A DNA stretch of 64,000 nt from Cheiracanthium punctorium (lineage: Eukaryota > Arthropoda > Arachnida > Araneae > Cheiracanthiidae), in the NCBI GenBank assembly GCA_038373885.1, contig JAWZYV010014443.1:18499-82498 (forward strand), in the 5' to 3' direction. The translations under genes were made by a program, and so were the position numbers. Shown piece after piece: positions 1 to 8,900 of this stretch. The notes under the pieces are model-generated. The model did no database searches. It was not told the origin of the DNA and saw nothing but the letters and a program-made list of their open reading frames with translations. Each line of letters starts with the position of its first letter. The first letter of the stretch is position 1.

Positions 1-55
1 GCTTTACGTGGGAAAAAAGAAAAAACGGTAAACAATTTACAAATAATCAAATATT

Positions 56-745
56 TTATTCAAAATCCCACTTTACACTTTCTGAAGACTTCCGCTTGGA
101 AGGTTTCACATTTTCTAGTCTACGTGATTTTACAGGTGGATTGCGTTTTACAGGAGGCTCCGTTTTAATAAAAGCATGTTGATTTTTTATAAAATGTCTA
201 GGAATATTCAGGTCTTCCATTGCTTTTAAAAATATGTCTCTGCCACTAATGTCCGTTTTCCTTCGTGTGGTGAAAATCATATTGAACAGGTCAGCCACAT
301 TGGATGAGGGAATGTTTTCATTTTTATACATAAGTTGTCCATTTTGATCCCAGTGTAGTACACTCGGATTTCTTTTTAACAATTCCAATAGAGTTGCTGC
401 CTGTCTTTTCATTGAACCAGGTACAGAATTTAAAATAATGTCGTCATAGGGCTTTTTCTCTTGCTGTATAATTTCTTCTTGCGGTTGCGATGAAGCAGCT
501 GGTTGTACACGCCATGATGAATCCGCTTCTACATTAAGTTGTACAGGTAATGATGAATTATAGTTTTCCATGTTTAGTTTTTTTCTTAAAAGGGCATAAT
601 ATAGTTTCACTTTGTCGTGCTCACTTTGACGACTATTCAATATTTTCATCATTTCTTTATCAAATTCACTCATTTGCTGTTCCGTTGGTACATGTCTGTT
701 CAAAACCTCTTCTGGGACGAGAGCATACTTCTTTGCAAACTCCAT
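56..745 (-). CDS. Conserved Polinton protein of unknown function (229 aa)
   Basis: An open frame of 229 codons starting at the ATG at 745. The N-terminal third is charged and helical-looking (EFAKKYALVPEEVL start). A proline- and glutamine-rich linker follows, then a compact segment around residues 105-160 (hydrophobic, ending with a TRRKTDISG stretch), then a very basic C-terminal tail rich in K, R and P (residues 195-225). The basic tail suggests nucleic-acid contact, but that is inference. Proteins with a similar beginning accompany the capsid and ATPase genes in many animal Polintons, so I call it element-encoded. It is the last gene of the visible cassette, downstream of the ATPase. No catalytic motif is recognisable. 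Confidence 0.65.
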   Translation of the reverse strand: MEFAKKYALVPEEVLNRHVPTEQQMSEFDKEMMKILNSRQSEHDKVKLYYALLRKKLNMENYNSSLPVQLNVEADSSWRVQPAASSQPQEEIIQQEKKPYDDIILNSVPGSMKRQAATLLELLKRNPSVLHWDQNGQLMYKNENIPSSNVADLFNMIFTTRRKTDISGRDIFLKAMEDLNIPRHFIKNQHAFIKTEPPVKRNPPVKSRRLENVKPSKRKSSESVKWDFE

Positions 746-751
746 TCAGAA

Positions 752-1075
752 TCATGAACGGGATATGAGACTTGTAAGTACCGACAGGGCAGCAGGTAAT
801 AAAATATTTAAAAATCCCCCTTTTTGAACAATCAGCTTACGTTTAACATATAATGGGGATTTAGTAGCAAGCTTTCGTAGAGTATTCTTGTGTTTTTTTA
901 AAGAGGTCTTTTGCTTAGGGGAAAGCGGAATGTTTCCTTTTAATAAATTAAGACTACAGTTGCAGATTAATCGGATACAAGAGTTTGGGAGCTTTTTTAA
1001 AAGACTTTTTCGTAATTTGATAGGACAAATTTATAAAAGTTGCAGGGGATTAAGATCCTTTTTGCATGGTGTCAT
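752..1075 (-). pseudogene. Small basic/hydrophobic Polinton protein, frameshifted remnant
   Basis: Between the ATPase gene and the 229-aa gene the minus strand holds a short gene no longer in one frame. An ATG at 1075 opens a piece with stops. A second frame carries a lysine-rich stretch (YQITKKSFKKAPK), interrupted by TAG and TAA. A third frame runs from about 950 to a TGA at 752-754 and contains a lysine-rich region (SLKKHKNTLRKLATK) followed by a hydrophobic tail (GGFLNILLPAALSVL). The layout, basic middle plus hydrophobic end, resembles a small protein seen in other Polintons in this position. At least two shifts are needed to connect the parts, so it is probably inactive. A plus-strand open frame at 888-1091 is the antisense shadow of this gene. 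Confidence 0.5.
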
Positions 1076-1111
1076 CTTGCAAACTAAATAAAAATTTCAG
1101 AATGTTTCTAT

Positions 1112-1762
1112 TTATACATTTTTCAACTGATACACATATTGTATCTGATTGGGTAAAATGTTGGTGCGCAAACGCATTTTTTCATCAGTTTGAGGGTGTA
1201 AATCAATAAACAAGTATGAATAGGGTTTTTTAGTCGCGTCTTCGTAGACTTCTTGAAAAAATTTTAAATGTCTAGGGAACAATTGCCTTCCCAAATGTGT
1301 TATCTGAGACATATCTTTACGATTCTTAAAAAGTACAAGGTAATGTGCATTCAAGGTTATCTCCCTCATTTGAGAACCTTGGTGAAAAAAGTTTTGTGTT
1401 ATAAAAATAACACTTATATTTAAATGATGCGAAGCTCTCGTAAAAAGTTGACATATGTTTTTACTGTTTCCGCATTCATGCATTAGATCATCTATTATAA
1501 ATAATGTATTATTTCCTATGTATTCTCGATAATCAGATGGAAGCCCTTCTACAAAAGTTACACCCTCTATCTCATCGAACAAGCTTTGATATATTCCATA
1601 GAACCATACTATTTTATCCGGTACTTGTGAAAACATTTCCCGTTTGAAACTGAGTAATTGTTTCGTCCAAAAACTTTTACCACTTTGCGTGGCACCGCTG
1701 AGAACCAAATTACACAGTGTTTGCAAGGCTGGGAAATTCATTGTGAATGAAGACAGACACAT
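1112..1762 (-). CDS. Polinton genome-packaging ATPase (FtsK/HerA type)
   Basis: 216 codons. A Walker A motif lies at about residues 23-30 (GATQSGKS), directly after a hydrophobic strand. A Walker B-like strand ends in two aspartates at about 91-92 (TLFIIDD). The spacing and a TQN motif near 120 fit the A32/FtsK-HerA packaging ATPases of Polintons and related large DNA viruses, which pump DNA into preformed capsids. Uninterrupted frame. A second in-frame ATG at codon 8 could be the real start, since it sits close to the conserved core. It follows the protease gene with a 25-nt gap. Identification from motifs and neighbours. Confidence 0.85.
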   Translation of the reverse strand: MCLSSFTMNFPALQTLCNLVLSGATQSGKSFWTKQLLSFKREMFSQVPDKIVWFYGIYQSLFDEIEGVTFVEGLPSDYREYIGNNTLFIIDDLMHECGNSKNICQLFTRASHHLNISVIFITQNFFHQGSQMREITLNAHYLVLFKNRKDMSQITHLGRQLFPRHLKFFQEVYEDATKKPYSYLFIDLHPQTDEKMRLRTNILPNQIQYVYQLKNV

Positions 1763-1787
1763 GGTGAGTACTGTTTAAATAGTTTTT

Positions 1788-2276
1788 TTATTGATAAAAG
1801 TTCACATAAACATGAAATCGTTTGGCGACAAAATTATACACTAGTTTGTCATTACATATACTTTTTGGTACAAAAGTAGACACAATTTGATTTAATGTAT
1901 GACCTTTGGATTTACAATAAAGATAATATGTACAGTATTGCCCACAAACAGCTGTAACATCACTTTGTAACTTGAGTTGGTTAAAGTTTATATTGGGATA
2001 TCTCGATGCAAAGTCTAGAATAGGTCCTTTAAAGGTTTCCGGTGCATTTCCGTAAGAATCAAAGAACTCAATCTGGATAGGCGAATGTAAATAAAAAGCA
2101 AGCCAGTGACTTCCTTGTTGAGTATATCGATCAACATTCACCACGAGAGAGGCAGGGTACTTTGAAATTTTTTCGGGTAACTCGTCACTCGCATACACAT
2201 CCAAAAAGTGCTTTTTTGTAAAGGGATCCGTAGAAAGTACTTGTCGCAGCTGAAATGTATTCATTCTTCTTCTCAA
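1788..2276 (-). CDS. Adenain-like cysteine protease (Polinton PRO)
   Basis: 162 codons, the usual size for Polinton proteases. Catalytic residues of the adenovirus-protease (Ulp1-like) fold can be placed: His at about 57 (GSHWLAFY), Asp at about 73 (FFDSYG), Gln at about 113 and Cys at about 115 (CGQYCTYY). The enzyme is expected to mature capsid or core proteins at Gly-Gly-type sites; that is family knowledge. The frame is open and all active-site residues are present, so it looks intact. Its start overlaps the end of the major capsid gene by 4 nt (2273-2276). A second ATG four codons in could also be used. Confidence 0.88.
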   Translation of the reverse strand: MRRRMNTFQLRQVLSTDPFTKKHFLDVYASDELPEKISKYPASLVVNVDRYTQQGSHWLAFYLHSPIQIEFFDSYGNAPETFKGPILDFASRYPNINFNQLKLQSDVTAVCGQYCTYYLYCKSKGHTLNQIVSTFVPKSICNDKLVYNFVAKRFHVYVNFYQ

Positions 2277-3580
2277 TTGGGGTAGTCACATAAGACGTGA
2301 CGCGATTTTGAAATTTCAATCACGTTTTCAAATTCGGCATAAATAAATACGGAGATGGTCTTGTTCAAGGCTTTGGCAAATTTAATTTCTAATCGTAGAT
2401 TACCTTGGTGTTGCAAGCTTAAATGAGGCCCATCACAGAGATCCGCGGTCAAGTCGAAAGCATAGAGGGTGTGGCCTTGTGCAAATTCTTCTTGGGTTAA
2501 AAATATACCCTTATCTTGATTAAAACTCGAAAATAGACGATGATAAGCACGTATGTAACTGTCGTTTTCAAAATTTAACTCTAGTGCTTTGCTGGGCAAG
2601 GGGTTCCCGTCTACAAATATGCTTAAATAGGTAACGTCACAGTCATCAAACAAAAACGGATTTAGGTTATATTGTCCGCTCACTGCAGCATTATCCAGAC
2701 ATCCCACAATCACACGTTTGGGCATGACTCCCAGAAACACATTGTCTTGTAAAAAGGACCAACTGCCTGCAGAGACAGAATACAACTTGCACATAACTCG
2801 ATCAATGGGATATTTAGCTGAAGTTTTCTCCAGAGCTTTTGCATGTCCGAGTGAAACACCGGGACTCACTTTCACTTTTCTAATAAACAATGATGCATGC
2901 TCTAATATCACGTTATATTCATTAGCTGTAGCAGACATCAAACAAAAATTGGGCTTGCTGCGCGTCATTTTTATCTTTACATCCACCATGTTCAGTAAAA
3001 GTCTATTTTGCTGGAAAATATCGCAGTGCAATTGGCCAATCATATCTAAAGTTTTACTCTTAGAAGTTAGGTGATAGCGTTTCTTGAGTCCTTCGTTTGC
3101 ATCGGTCGTAGCCGTGGGATCGGCTGTTGCCAGATTCGTATCCTTGTAAAAACAGGAACAGGAAAGTAAGCTTTTCTTGGCATCTTCCCCATAATTCATT
3201 AAAGTTTCGATGTAGGCTCTGTACGGGTAAGTATTGCTCGATGTCGAAATCACTCGCTCATTCAAACTAACGTCTACTTGCGAAAAGAGGGCATGTAAAA
3301 ATAAATTAACAGGGGCCACGGCATCCTTTTCGTCCAGGTCGGCACCACCCGACTTTACAATTTTTACTTTCACGTAGATGTGAGACGAAGAGAGGTCTAA
3401 ATATTCTTCTCCGCTTCCAGATATGTTAAATTCTACAGGTCCTTCATTTTGTATGTTAGCAATAGGGTGATATTCAACAAACTGTCCTTTTTCGATAGCC
3501 GTTTGAGTAGGGGGCATCACAAATAAGTCCAACTCGGATTTAGCGCAGGCTACCGAGTCCTTGTGAATTAAACCGTACAT
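2273..3580 (-). CDS. Probable Polinton major capsid protein (double jelly-roll)
   Basis: 435 codons without a stop. The sequence is rich in alternating beta-strand patterns and resembles the large, widely annotated 'F54H12.2-like' proteins of animal genomes, which correspond to the Polinton major capsid protein. It begins MYGLIHKDSVACAKSELDLF and has a conserved-looking segment near residues 50-75 (GSGEEYLDLSSSHIYVKVKI). Two such halves would form the trimer-building double jelly-roll; I infer the fold from family resemblance, not from a motif. It lies between the protease (4-nt overlap) and the 140-aa basic protein (2-nt gap), the typical morphogenesis cassette. No break is visible. Confidence 0.75.
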   Translation of the reverse strand: MYGLIHKDSVACAKSELDLFVMPPTQTAIEKGQFVEYHPIANIQNEGPVEFNISGSGEEYLDLSSSHIYVKVKIVKSGGADLDEKDAVAPVNLFLHALFSQVDVSLNERVISTSSNTYPYRAYIETLMNYGEDAKKSLLSCSCFYKDTNLATADPTATTDANEGLKKRYHLTSKSKTLDMIGQLHCDIFQQNRLLLNMVDVKIKMTRSKPNFCLMSATANEYNVILEHASLFIRKVKVSPGVSLGHAKALEKTSAKYPIDRVMCKLYSVSAGSWSFLQDNVFLGVMPKRVIVGCLDNAAVSGQYNLNPFLFDDCDVTYLSIFVDGNPLPSKALELNFENDSYIRAYHRLFSSFNQDKGIFLTQEEFAQGHTLYAFDLTADLCDGPHLSLQHQGNLRLEIKFAKALNKTISVFIYAEFENVIEISKSRHVLCDYPN

Positions 3581-3582
3581 GA

Positions 3583-4005
3583 TTAAGCAAAAATATCGTG
3601 ACCTTTCACCTTCTTGGTTCGTCTACGACTGACGTTTTTCACACGTCGCTTCCTCTTTTTATTGCGTCCAGATCCAATCATCGATTTCACTTTAGCTGCT
3701 GCTTTGTCGGTGAGCTGCTTCCCTGCTTCTTTCATGCGTCGTCTTGCGGCTGTTTTAAGGTCCTCACCCTTAGATACATCATTCAGGATATCCACTCCAC
3801 TGTTAAATAAATGTCTACCAATAGTCTTTGCACCGCTCTTGAGCATCGGTACTGCTGCTCTAAAAAATGATCTAAAAAGACCGCCAAATCCGTATCCTTT
3901 TTGAAATGGTGCTCCTTGATAAAAATTAAGTCCATTGCCAGACTGATGCGTATAATAATCCTCAAAGGATTTTTGGCAACACTGATAAGGCACATACATT
4001 TTCAA
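3583..4005 (-). CDS. Small basic virion-type protein of Polinton (140 aa, pX-like)
   Basis: 140 codons. The first half has aromatic and glycine residues (GYGFGGLFRSFFRAAVP at about 37-53), then a short amphipathic helix. The C-terminal third is extremely basic with two K/R clusters (RNKKRKRR, RRRTKK). This resembles the small core/minor proteins encoded next to capsid genes in adenoviruses and Polintons, where a glycine-rich hydrophobic motif is followed by a DNA-binding tail; the assignment is by pattern only. The start overlaps the end of the minor capsid remnant by 4 nt and the stop is 2 nt from the major capsid start. The frame is open. Confidence 0.6.
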   Translation of the reverse strand: MKMYVPYQCCQKSFEDYYTHQSGNGLNFYQGAPFQKGYGFGGLFRSFFRAAVPMLKSGAKTIGRHLFNSGVDILNDVSKGEDLKTAARRRMKEAGKQLTDKAAAKVKSMIGSGRNKKRKRRVKNVSRRRTKKVKGHDIFA

Positions 4006-4746
4006 GAGAGGTATTTTTGCCTAAAATGAAGTTTCACGTACGAGCGCCCGCGTTCAAATGGCACTAATTCACCAGTGTGGGTCCTTATAACGATTTCGAT
4101 CGTCTGAAAATTTTTTCTCGAGAGCGGTATATAGTGGGGGCGATCAAACTGGGCACTGATTACTTCACCGTCCTTCCCGGTCACATTCACAATACGCAAT
4201 AGCGGTGCTAATACATCGCCTACGATCTGCGATTCTATTATATCCGAATACACCATCAATGTCCTGTAATGAGCACACGGGTCTGCAACATATTGGCTTT
4301 CCGAAGTCTTTTCAGTGTTTTCTTCAAAACATTCAATTTCACAAGGATCAAAACCCAACAGTTGAGATAAGCCAGGGTACAAAAAAACTCTAGCCTTGTT
4401 TTTCACTGAAATGCGCACGCGCTTTGCTACGTTGTTATATTAAAAAAATATTTTATTTTCAATATCTTTAATGCGAATGGCGTTTAAAATTTCGTAAACA
4501 GAGTCATAAAATCCGGGGGGTAACGCGTCTACCTATTATTTTTCCATCGCCTAAATCAAATCCAATTAAATTATTTTGAGCATTCACATTATACCAGGTA
4601 TGCGGATACATAAATTCCGCTAAACCTACCTCCCATTCGCCGTTTAATTCAATGGGGGTTGGTAAACGCGTGATAAAATGAGAAATTTTATTCTCGGGAA
4701 AGTAGTTCATAGAGCTATCACTCGGTAGTGTTAGATAGAAATTCAT
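4002..4746 (-). pseudogene. Polinton minor (penton-type) capsid protein, frameshifted
   Basis: Two minus-strand pieces belong to one gene. The first, 4746-4504, is 80 codons (MNFYLTLPSDSSMNYFPENK start) and ends shortly after a run of six G (4514-4519 on the plus strand), where the frame is lost. The second, 4418-4002, is 138 codons and continues the same protein (PGLSQLLGFDPCEIEC region). The 85-nt link between them reads partly in another frame and then meets a stop, so at least one indel plus one further change separate the halves. The pieces resemble the single jelly-roll minor capsid protein of Polintons. As it stands no full-length product can be made, unless the G-run is an assembly error. 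Confidence 0.65.
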
Positions 4747-4783
4747 CTTTACAAATGTCGTTTCGGCACTATGATTCCTCTAT

Positions 4784-5835
4784 TTATAGTGCGAATATAT
4801 TTTCGGTAGGTATCCATAAATTAAATTTTTGGGGGTAACCTCTGAATTTCACAAAGTATTCTACACGTCCTCGACGTGTTCGCTTTTTTAACACTTTTCC
4901 TATATCAAAGTTTTCCTTGGGGTGTACTTTTTGAAGTTCTTGAGCATAAAACGTTCCCAGAATAGGTTCGCCCATCAAGTCCTTGATCCGGTACACTGGG
5001 GGGTCTCTTGCCACACATTCCGTCACGGTAAACAGTTCTTCCGACCAGTTGGTTTCGTAACCTTTCTCAAAGGTCAATTTATGTTTGGATACGCGTACTG
5101 TATCCCCCATTTTAAAAACGCAGGGCTTTTTTGGGATGTTTTCCATATCACCGTATAGGGTAAACCACACATCCTGCTCATTAGACTCTGTCACTTCTGC
5201 AGGCGCTCGTTTAATACTCGAGTGAAAGGTGTGATTGTAGCTGTGCACCAATTGGTCCAAAACGTCTATATAGCGGTAAGTTCGTTTACTCGTGAAATAT
5301 TTCCACATTTTTGTTTTCAAAGTACGATTAAACCTCTCTACCACGGACGCCATTGTATTACTGTACGTTGTGAAAAATCGCACGTTTTGTTGCTTTAAAA
5401 AAGATTGGAACTTTGCATTTTTAAATTCGGTACCTTGATCCGTCTGTAAAAGTTTAGGTTTACGCTCCGAAAAGAAGGAACGGAAAGCATTCACAATATC
5501 CTCTCCCCGCTTCGATTTAAGGGGGGCCACAAAACTATATTTTGATAGGACGTCTGTACATGTCAGAAGGTATCGGTATTGATCATTATACTGTTTTAAA
5601 TTTGTAGATCCACTAGATCCGCTTGCCACTGATGGTCTTTCGCATAAACAATTACTCGATTTGTCGGGAATTTCCTGTGCGCCGGTCTGTGAAGAGTGTA
5701 TGCGTCCACCCCTTGTAACCAATTCCGAATCTGCGGTTTGCTTACTCTTCCTCGAGCAGCACGGTATAAGGCATTTACACCACCAAAACTCGCCTCGTGA
5801 GCTGGGTCGTGATACGCTTTCTTCATTGTCAGCAT
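4784..5835 (-). pseudogene. Polinton retroviral-type integrase with C-terminal chromodomain, frameshifted
   Basis: Two overlapping minus-strand frames make up one integrase. 5835-5596 gives the N-terminal domain and the first catalytic Asp (WQADLVDLQ). 5722-4784 gives the rest: second Asp ([10 protein letters not shown]), the Glu ([10 protein letters not shown]), an SH3-like stretch and a chromodomain at the extreme C-terminus (about the last 45 residues, [18 protein letters not shown]). All three DDE residues are present. One shift, at about 5596-5625, separates the first Asp from the rest. The enzyme normally inserts the element with a 6-bp target duplication, and the chromodomain may direct it to marked chromatin (family knowledge). 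LINE copy 1 begins 80 nt upstream of the start. Confidence 0.85.
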
Positions 5836-5901
5836 AAAATATGATTATTCGTTATATTAATCCTCAATCGCATATTCATCACAGAGAAAACGTTACGTTT
5901 C

Positions 5902-5915
5902 CCGTTTCATTTAAG
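5902..5915. repeat. Left target-site duplication of LINE copy 1
   Basis: CCGTTTCATTTAAG at 5902-5915 matches CCGTTTCATCTTAG at 11236-11249 in 12 of 14 positions. The pair flanks the LINE exactly, so I read it as an aged target duplication. Confidence 0.6.
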
Positions 5916-8900
5916 CCCCTCAGGGTGAAGACCTTCTTTAGGTTTTCACGGGGTCGCAATCCCGGGCCCAGCGATCCTCGCTTATTTCCTTACCCTCCCC
6001 TCTCTTAGCTTTATCTTACTTCCCTCGCGTAGAATCCTCTAGGAGTGAGGCCCCCCGTCAGAAGCTGCAGCGCCCTGTGCCGTCAGCATCTATGACGGAC
6101 ATACTACCACGTGTATGCCGTACGTGGAGACCCGTGTCCCGGACATCGGAACCTGGTAATTGAGGGGTGTTCTAGGGAAATCATCTGAATGGCAGTTCCA
6201 TTGGGACGGGATCAACTCACACATTACATTTTCCTACGGCTTGGGTAAACGGGAGTACACATCGTTCCCTGTGATCAATCGGATGATGGTAACTGCAACT
6301 GATCAAGCAACGTTCTTCAGCTGGGCACGTCGTTAGGAGGGACGCGCTTACAGGGATGTACTGTGCGCGATACCGGTAGCATGTGCAAGTATAAGCATCC
6401 CTTGTTGGCGCCGTGGTGGGGTGCGGACGGGTTCCGAAACACTTTTTTCCAACAAGGCTTCGAACTTTTCCTTTCCCAATCCACCATCTGACACAAAATG
6501 TTCTGCTTTCTAATAAACAAGAAACAAGATTCGCAATTATTATACAAATGCTGATTCTTCATCATTCACATTGTTGAAGTAACTTCCATGAATATCACAT
6601 TCTTATACACAATTATCGCATCCAATGTAGGTGAAGTTAAAAAGTCAAAAAATTAAGATCTGGAGACTCCTGGTAGAAGTATCGAACCATAGACACGGCT
6701 CAAAAATAATGCAAATCAAGGACTTCGGCACAAATCCTGTCACCACGTCCCCCATCATCCTAAACCCACCGGACGCACCGAACCAGAATTTACACCATGC
6801 TCTGAAGCGAATACTAGCAAACTGAGAGACGAAGGCGTCGGCTGTCCGTGAATCTCTAGTCCTCGCAATATGCCAACGATAACACCAAACACAGTAGTCT
6901 TAACTTTCAGTCCACCACAATTCCGTCCCATATCAAAGCCGGCTATCTATTTGTCCTGTTGACATACAATCAAATCCATCCTATGCTTCCATGTCTAAGG
7001 TCGCCATACAAAAACCTCCTGTGTGGCCAACCTGTATGTGCCGTTGCGGTACATCGGCATACAGCGACACTTGCAGTGCCCATTAAATGAGTAATTGCAA
7101 AGAGGACCATCCCTCATCTTCAAAATCATGCCAAGTGGGTCCTTGACAAAGAAATCATCAATACGTGCACACAAAGACTTCATACCTGAAGCACGTAAAA
7201 TAATAGAAGCTCGCCATATCCATGCAGTAAACTCTACCAAATCACTAGCCTCTCAACCGATCCACAACAAGACCTTCCTTACCAACCTCAATCAGTAAAC
7301 AAACAGCACCCAAACAAATAAACCTTGTCTATATCCCAGACAGATCCTCCAAAGACACAGATACCAAGCCATGCTCCACTCAAGCAGACACTGCTCAGCA
7401 AAACAGCTTCCACAACTAAAATACAATAAATCTAGCATGAAACAAGTACCTCCAAACCACAAATGCTGACTCCATTTTAAACCAAGCCCCCTCAGAATCC
7501 GACATACAGTGATGAGGAATCAATGGATCAAGAAGAAAACTAAACCTCCAGATACTCTGCGGGATACAACTAAGAAGCAGCAAATGCCCCTAACTAACCA
7601 GTTATGGCATTGTTGCTGTCATGGAACTGCCACGGTTTTCAGAACAAAACGACATCAAAACCCTAAATCACTACCGACCCATAGCCCTTACTAGCTTCCT
7701 CAGATCTAATAAGCAGCTCAAATTCACAATTATCCATCCGGAGAAAGGACTATGAGCTAGGGAAGGGCCTCCGGCGGAGTCGCCCTCCTAAGAATAATCA
7801 GCATCCTTATCATATACTCATCTCAACTCGACGGGGCAGGCTGTGCCATTAGAATCCATCGCAAGCATGGCACAAATCTGCATATTTACGGCCACCTAAG
7901 GAAACAATTAGACAAACACTGCCTAGCCTGGTCCAGCAACTTCCTTCTCACTTCATACTCCTCGGGACATGAAAGCTCATAGTCCGGGGGGGGCAGTAAA
8001 GATACTAACAATAGAGGGCAACAGATTGAACAACTAATCCCAGATATCCCCCCCCCTGGCTTACGCCTCCTGCGACAACACTTACTTTCACATTTCAACA
8101 AATCCTTCCATGCCATAGATATTGCACTCTGCTCTCCCTCCAGCATGCCCTGGTACAATTCCGATGGGTCACATAGCGTCATTGCAATAATCTCTCACCT
8201 TTAATTCAGAACCCTAGCCATTAACCTTACATCCTATTATATACAAGAAAGCAATTGGACCAACTTCACTGACTGTCCGTGATATCATCTGAAGATGTTG
8301 AAGGTACAATTGGAGATTAGTCAAAAAATACTGATACGATAATTTAAGCAGCGATGCGCAATTCCAAAACGGAGCAAATGCTACGCAAAAACAAAAAACC
8401 GTGGTGGATGAGGAATGTTCCATAGCCAAAAACAGCAATCATAAACGTGGGGATCTTTCGTCGGTACCCTACTACGAAAACATCCTTCTTATAAAATCGA
8501 GAGCCTACGCCAGAAATAAGGCACAGCACAAAAGAATCATGACTAAATAGTCTCGACCATCACCTCTTCCACTTCTAGTAAGGAGTATGGGGAAAAATTC
8601 AAGAACCATGGGATCTATTAACCACCAGTTCATAGTGACCACACCATGTCTGACACAAAAGAGATCGCTGACACTAATGCTCAATCTCTGCTTCAATCCA
8701 GCAGCACGTCCTATTCGAACACCTTCCTTCCATATAAACACAGTCAGAACGACATAAATTAAACTGTTACCTCCTCCCGCTTACCTTACAATATATGTTT
8801 CTATGCAAAGAACCTGCTGAAATACTTAAAGCATCCTTAGAAAAAACAGTTCCCTGGTCCAGAATGCCATCACCTATGAATGTTAAAGCACCTATCTACC

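Larger units (their letters stand above)
1..5901 (-). mobile_element. Polinton/Maverick element, integrase-side part (left side outside window)
   Basis: Eight minus-strand genes or gene remnants are packed nearly end to end: conserved 229-aa protein, small basic protein remnant, packaging ATPase, adenain-like protease, probable major capsid protein, small basic 140-aa protein, minor capsid remnant and retroviral-type integrase with a chromodomain. This set is diagnostic of Polintons, self-synthesising DNA transposons with virus-like genes. No protein-primed polymerase B gene is present; it would be expected beyond position 1. The integrase normally lies near one terminus, and the right end here is obscured by LINE copy 1, which begins at 5916. 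I could not identify the terminal inverted repeat; element sequence may resume at about 11250. Old virus-like copy: ATPase, protease and major capsid frames are open, integrase and minor capsid are broken. Confidence 0.85.

Noticed and set aside
888..1091. Plus-strand open frame of 67 codons
   Set aside because: It is antisense to a frameshifted small Polinton gene whose minus-strand fragments are recognisable.
3598..3904. Plus-strand frames over the basic 140-aa gene
   Set aside because: They mirror the K/R-rich coding strand of an open minus-strand gene, so they are shadows.
7886..8741. Overlapping minus-strand frames in LINE copy 1
   Set aside because: Antisense to decayed LINE ORF2; no domain or conservation signal of their own.
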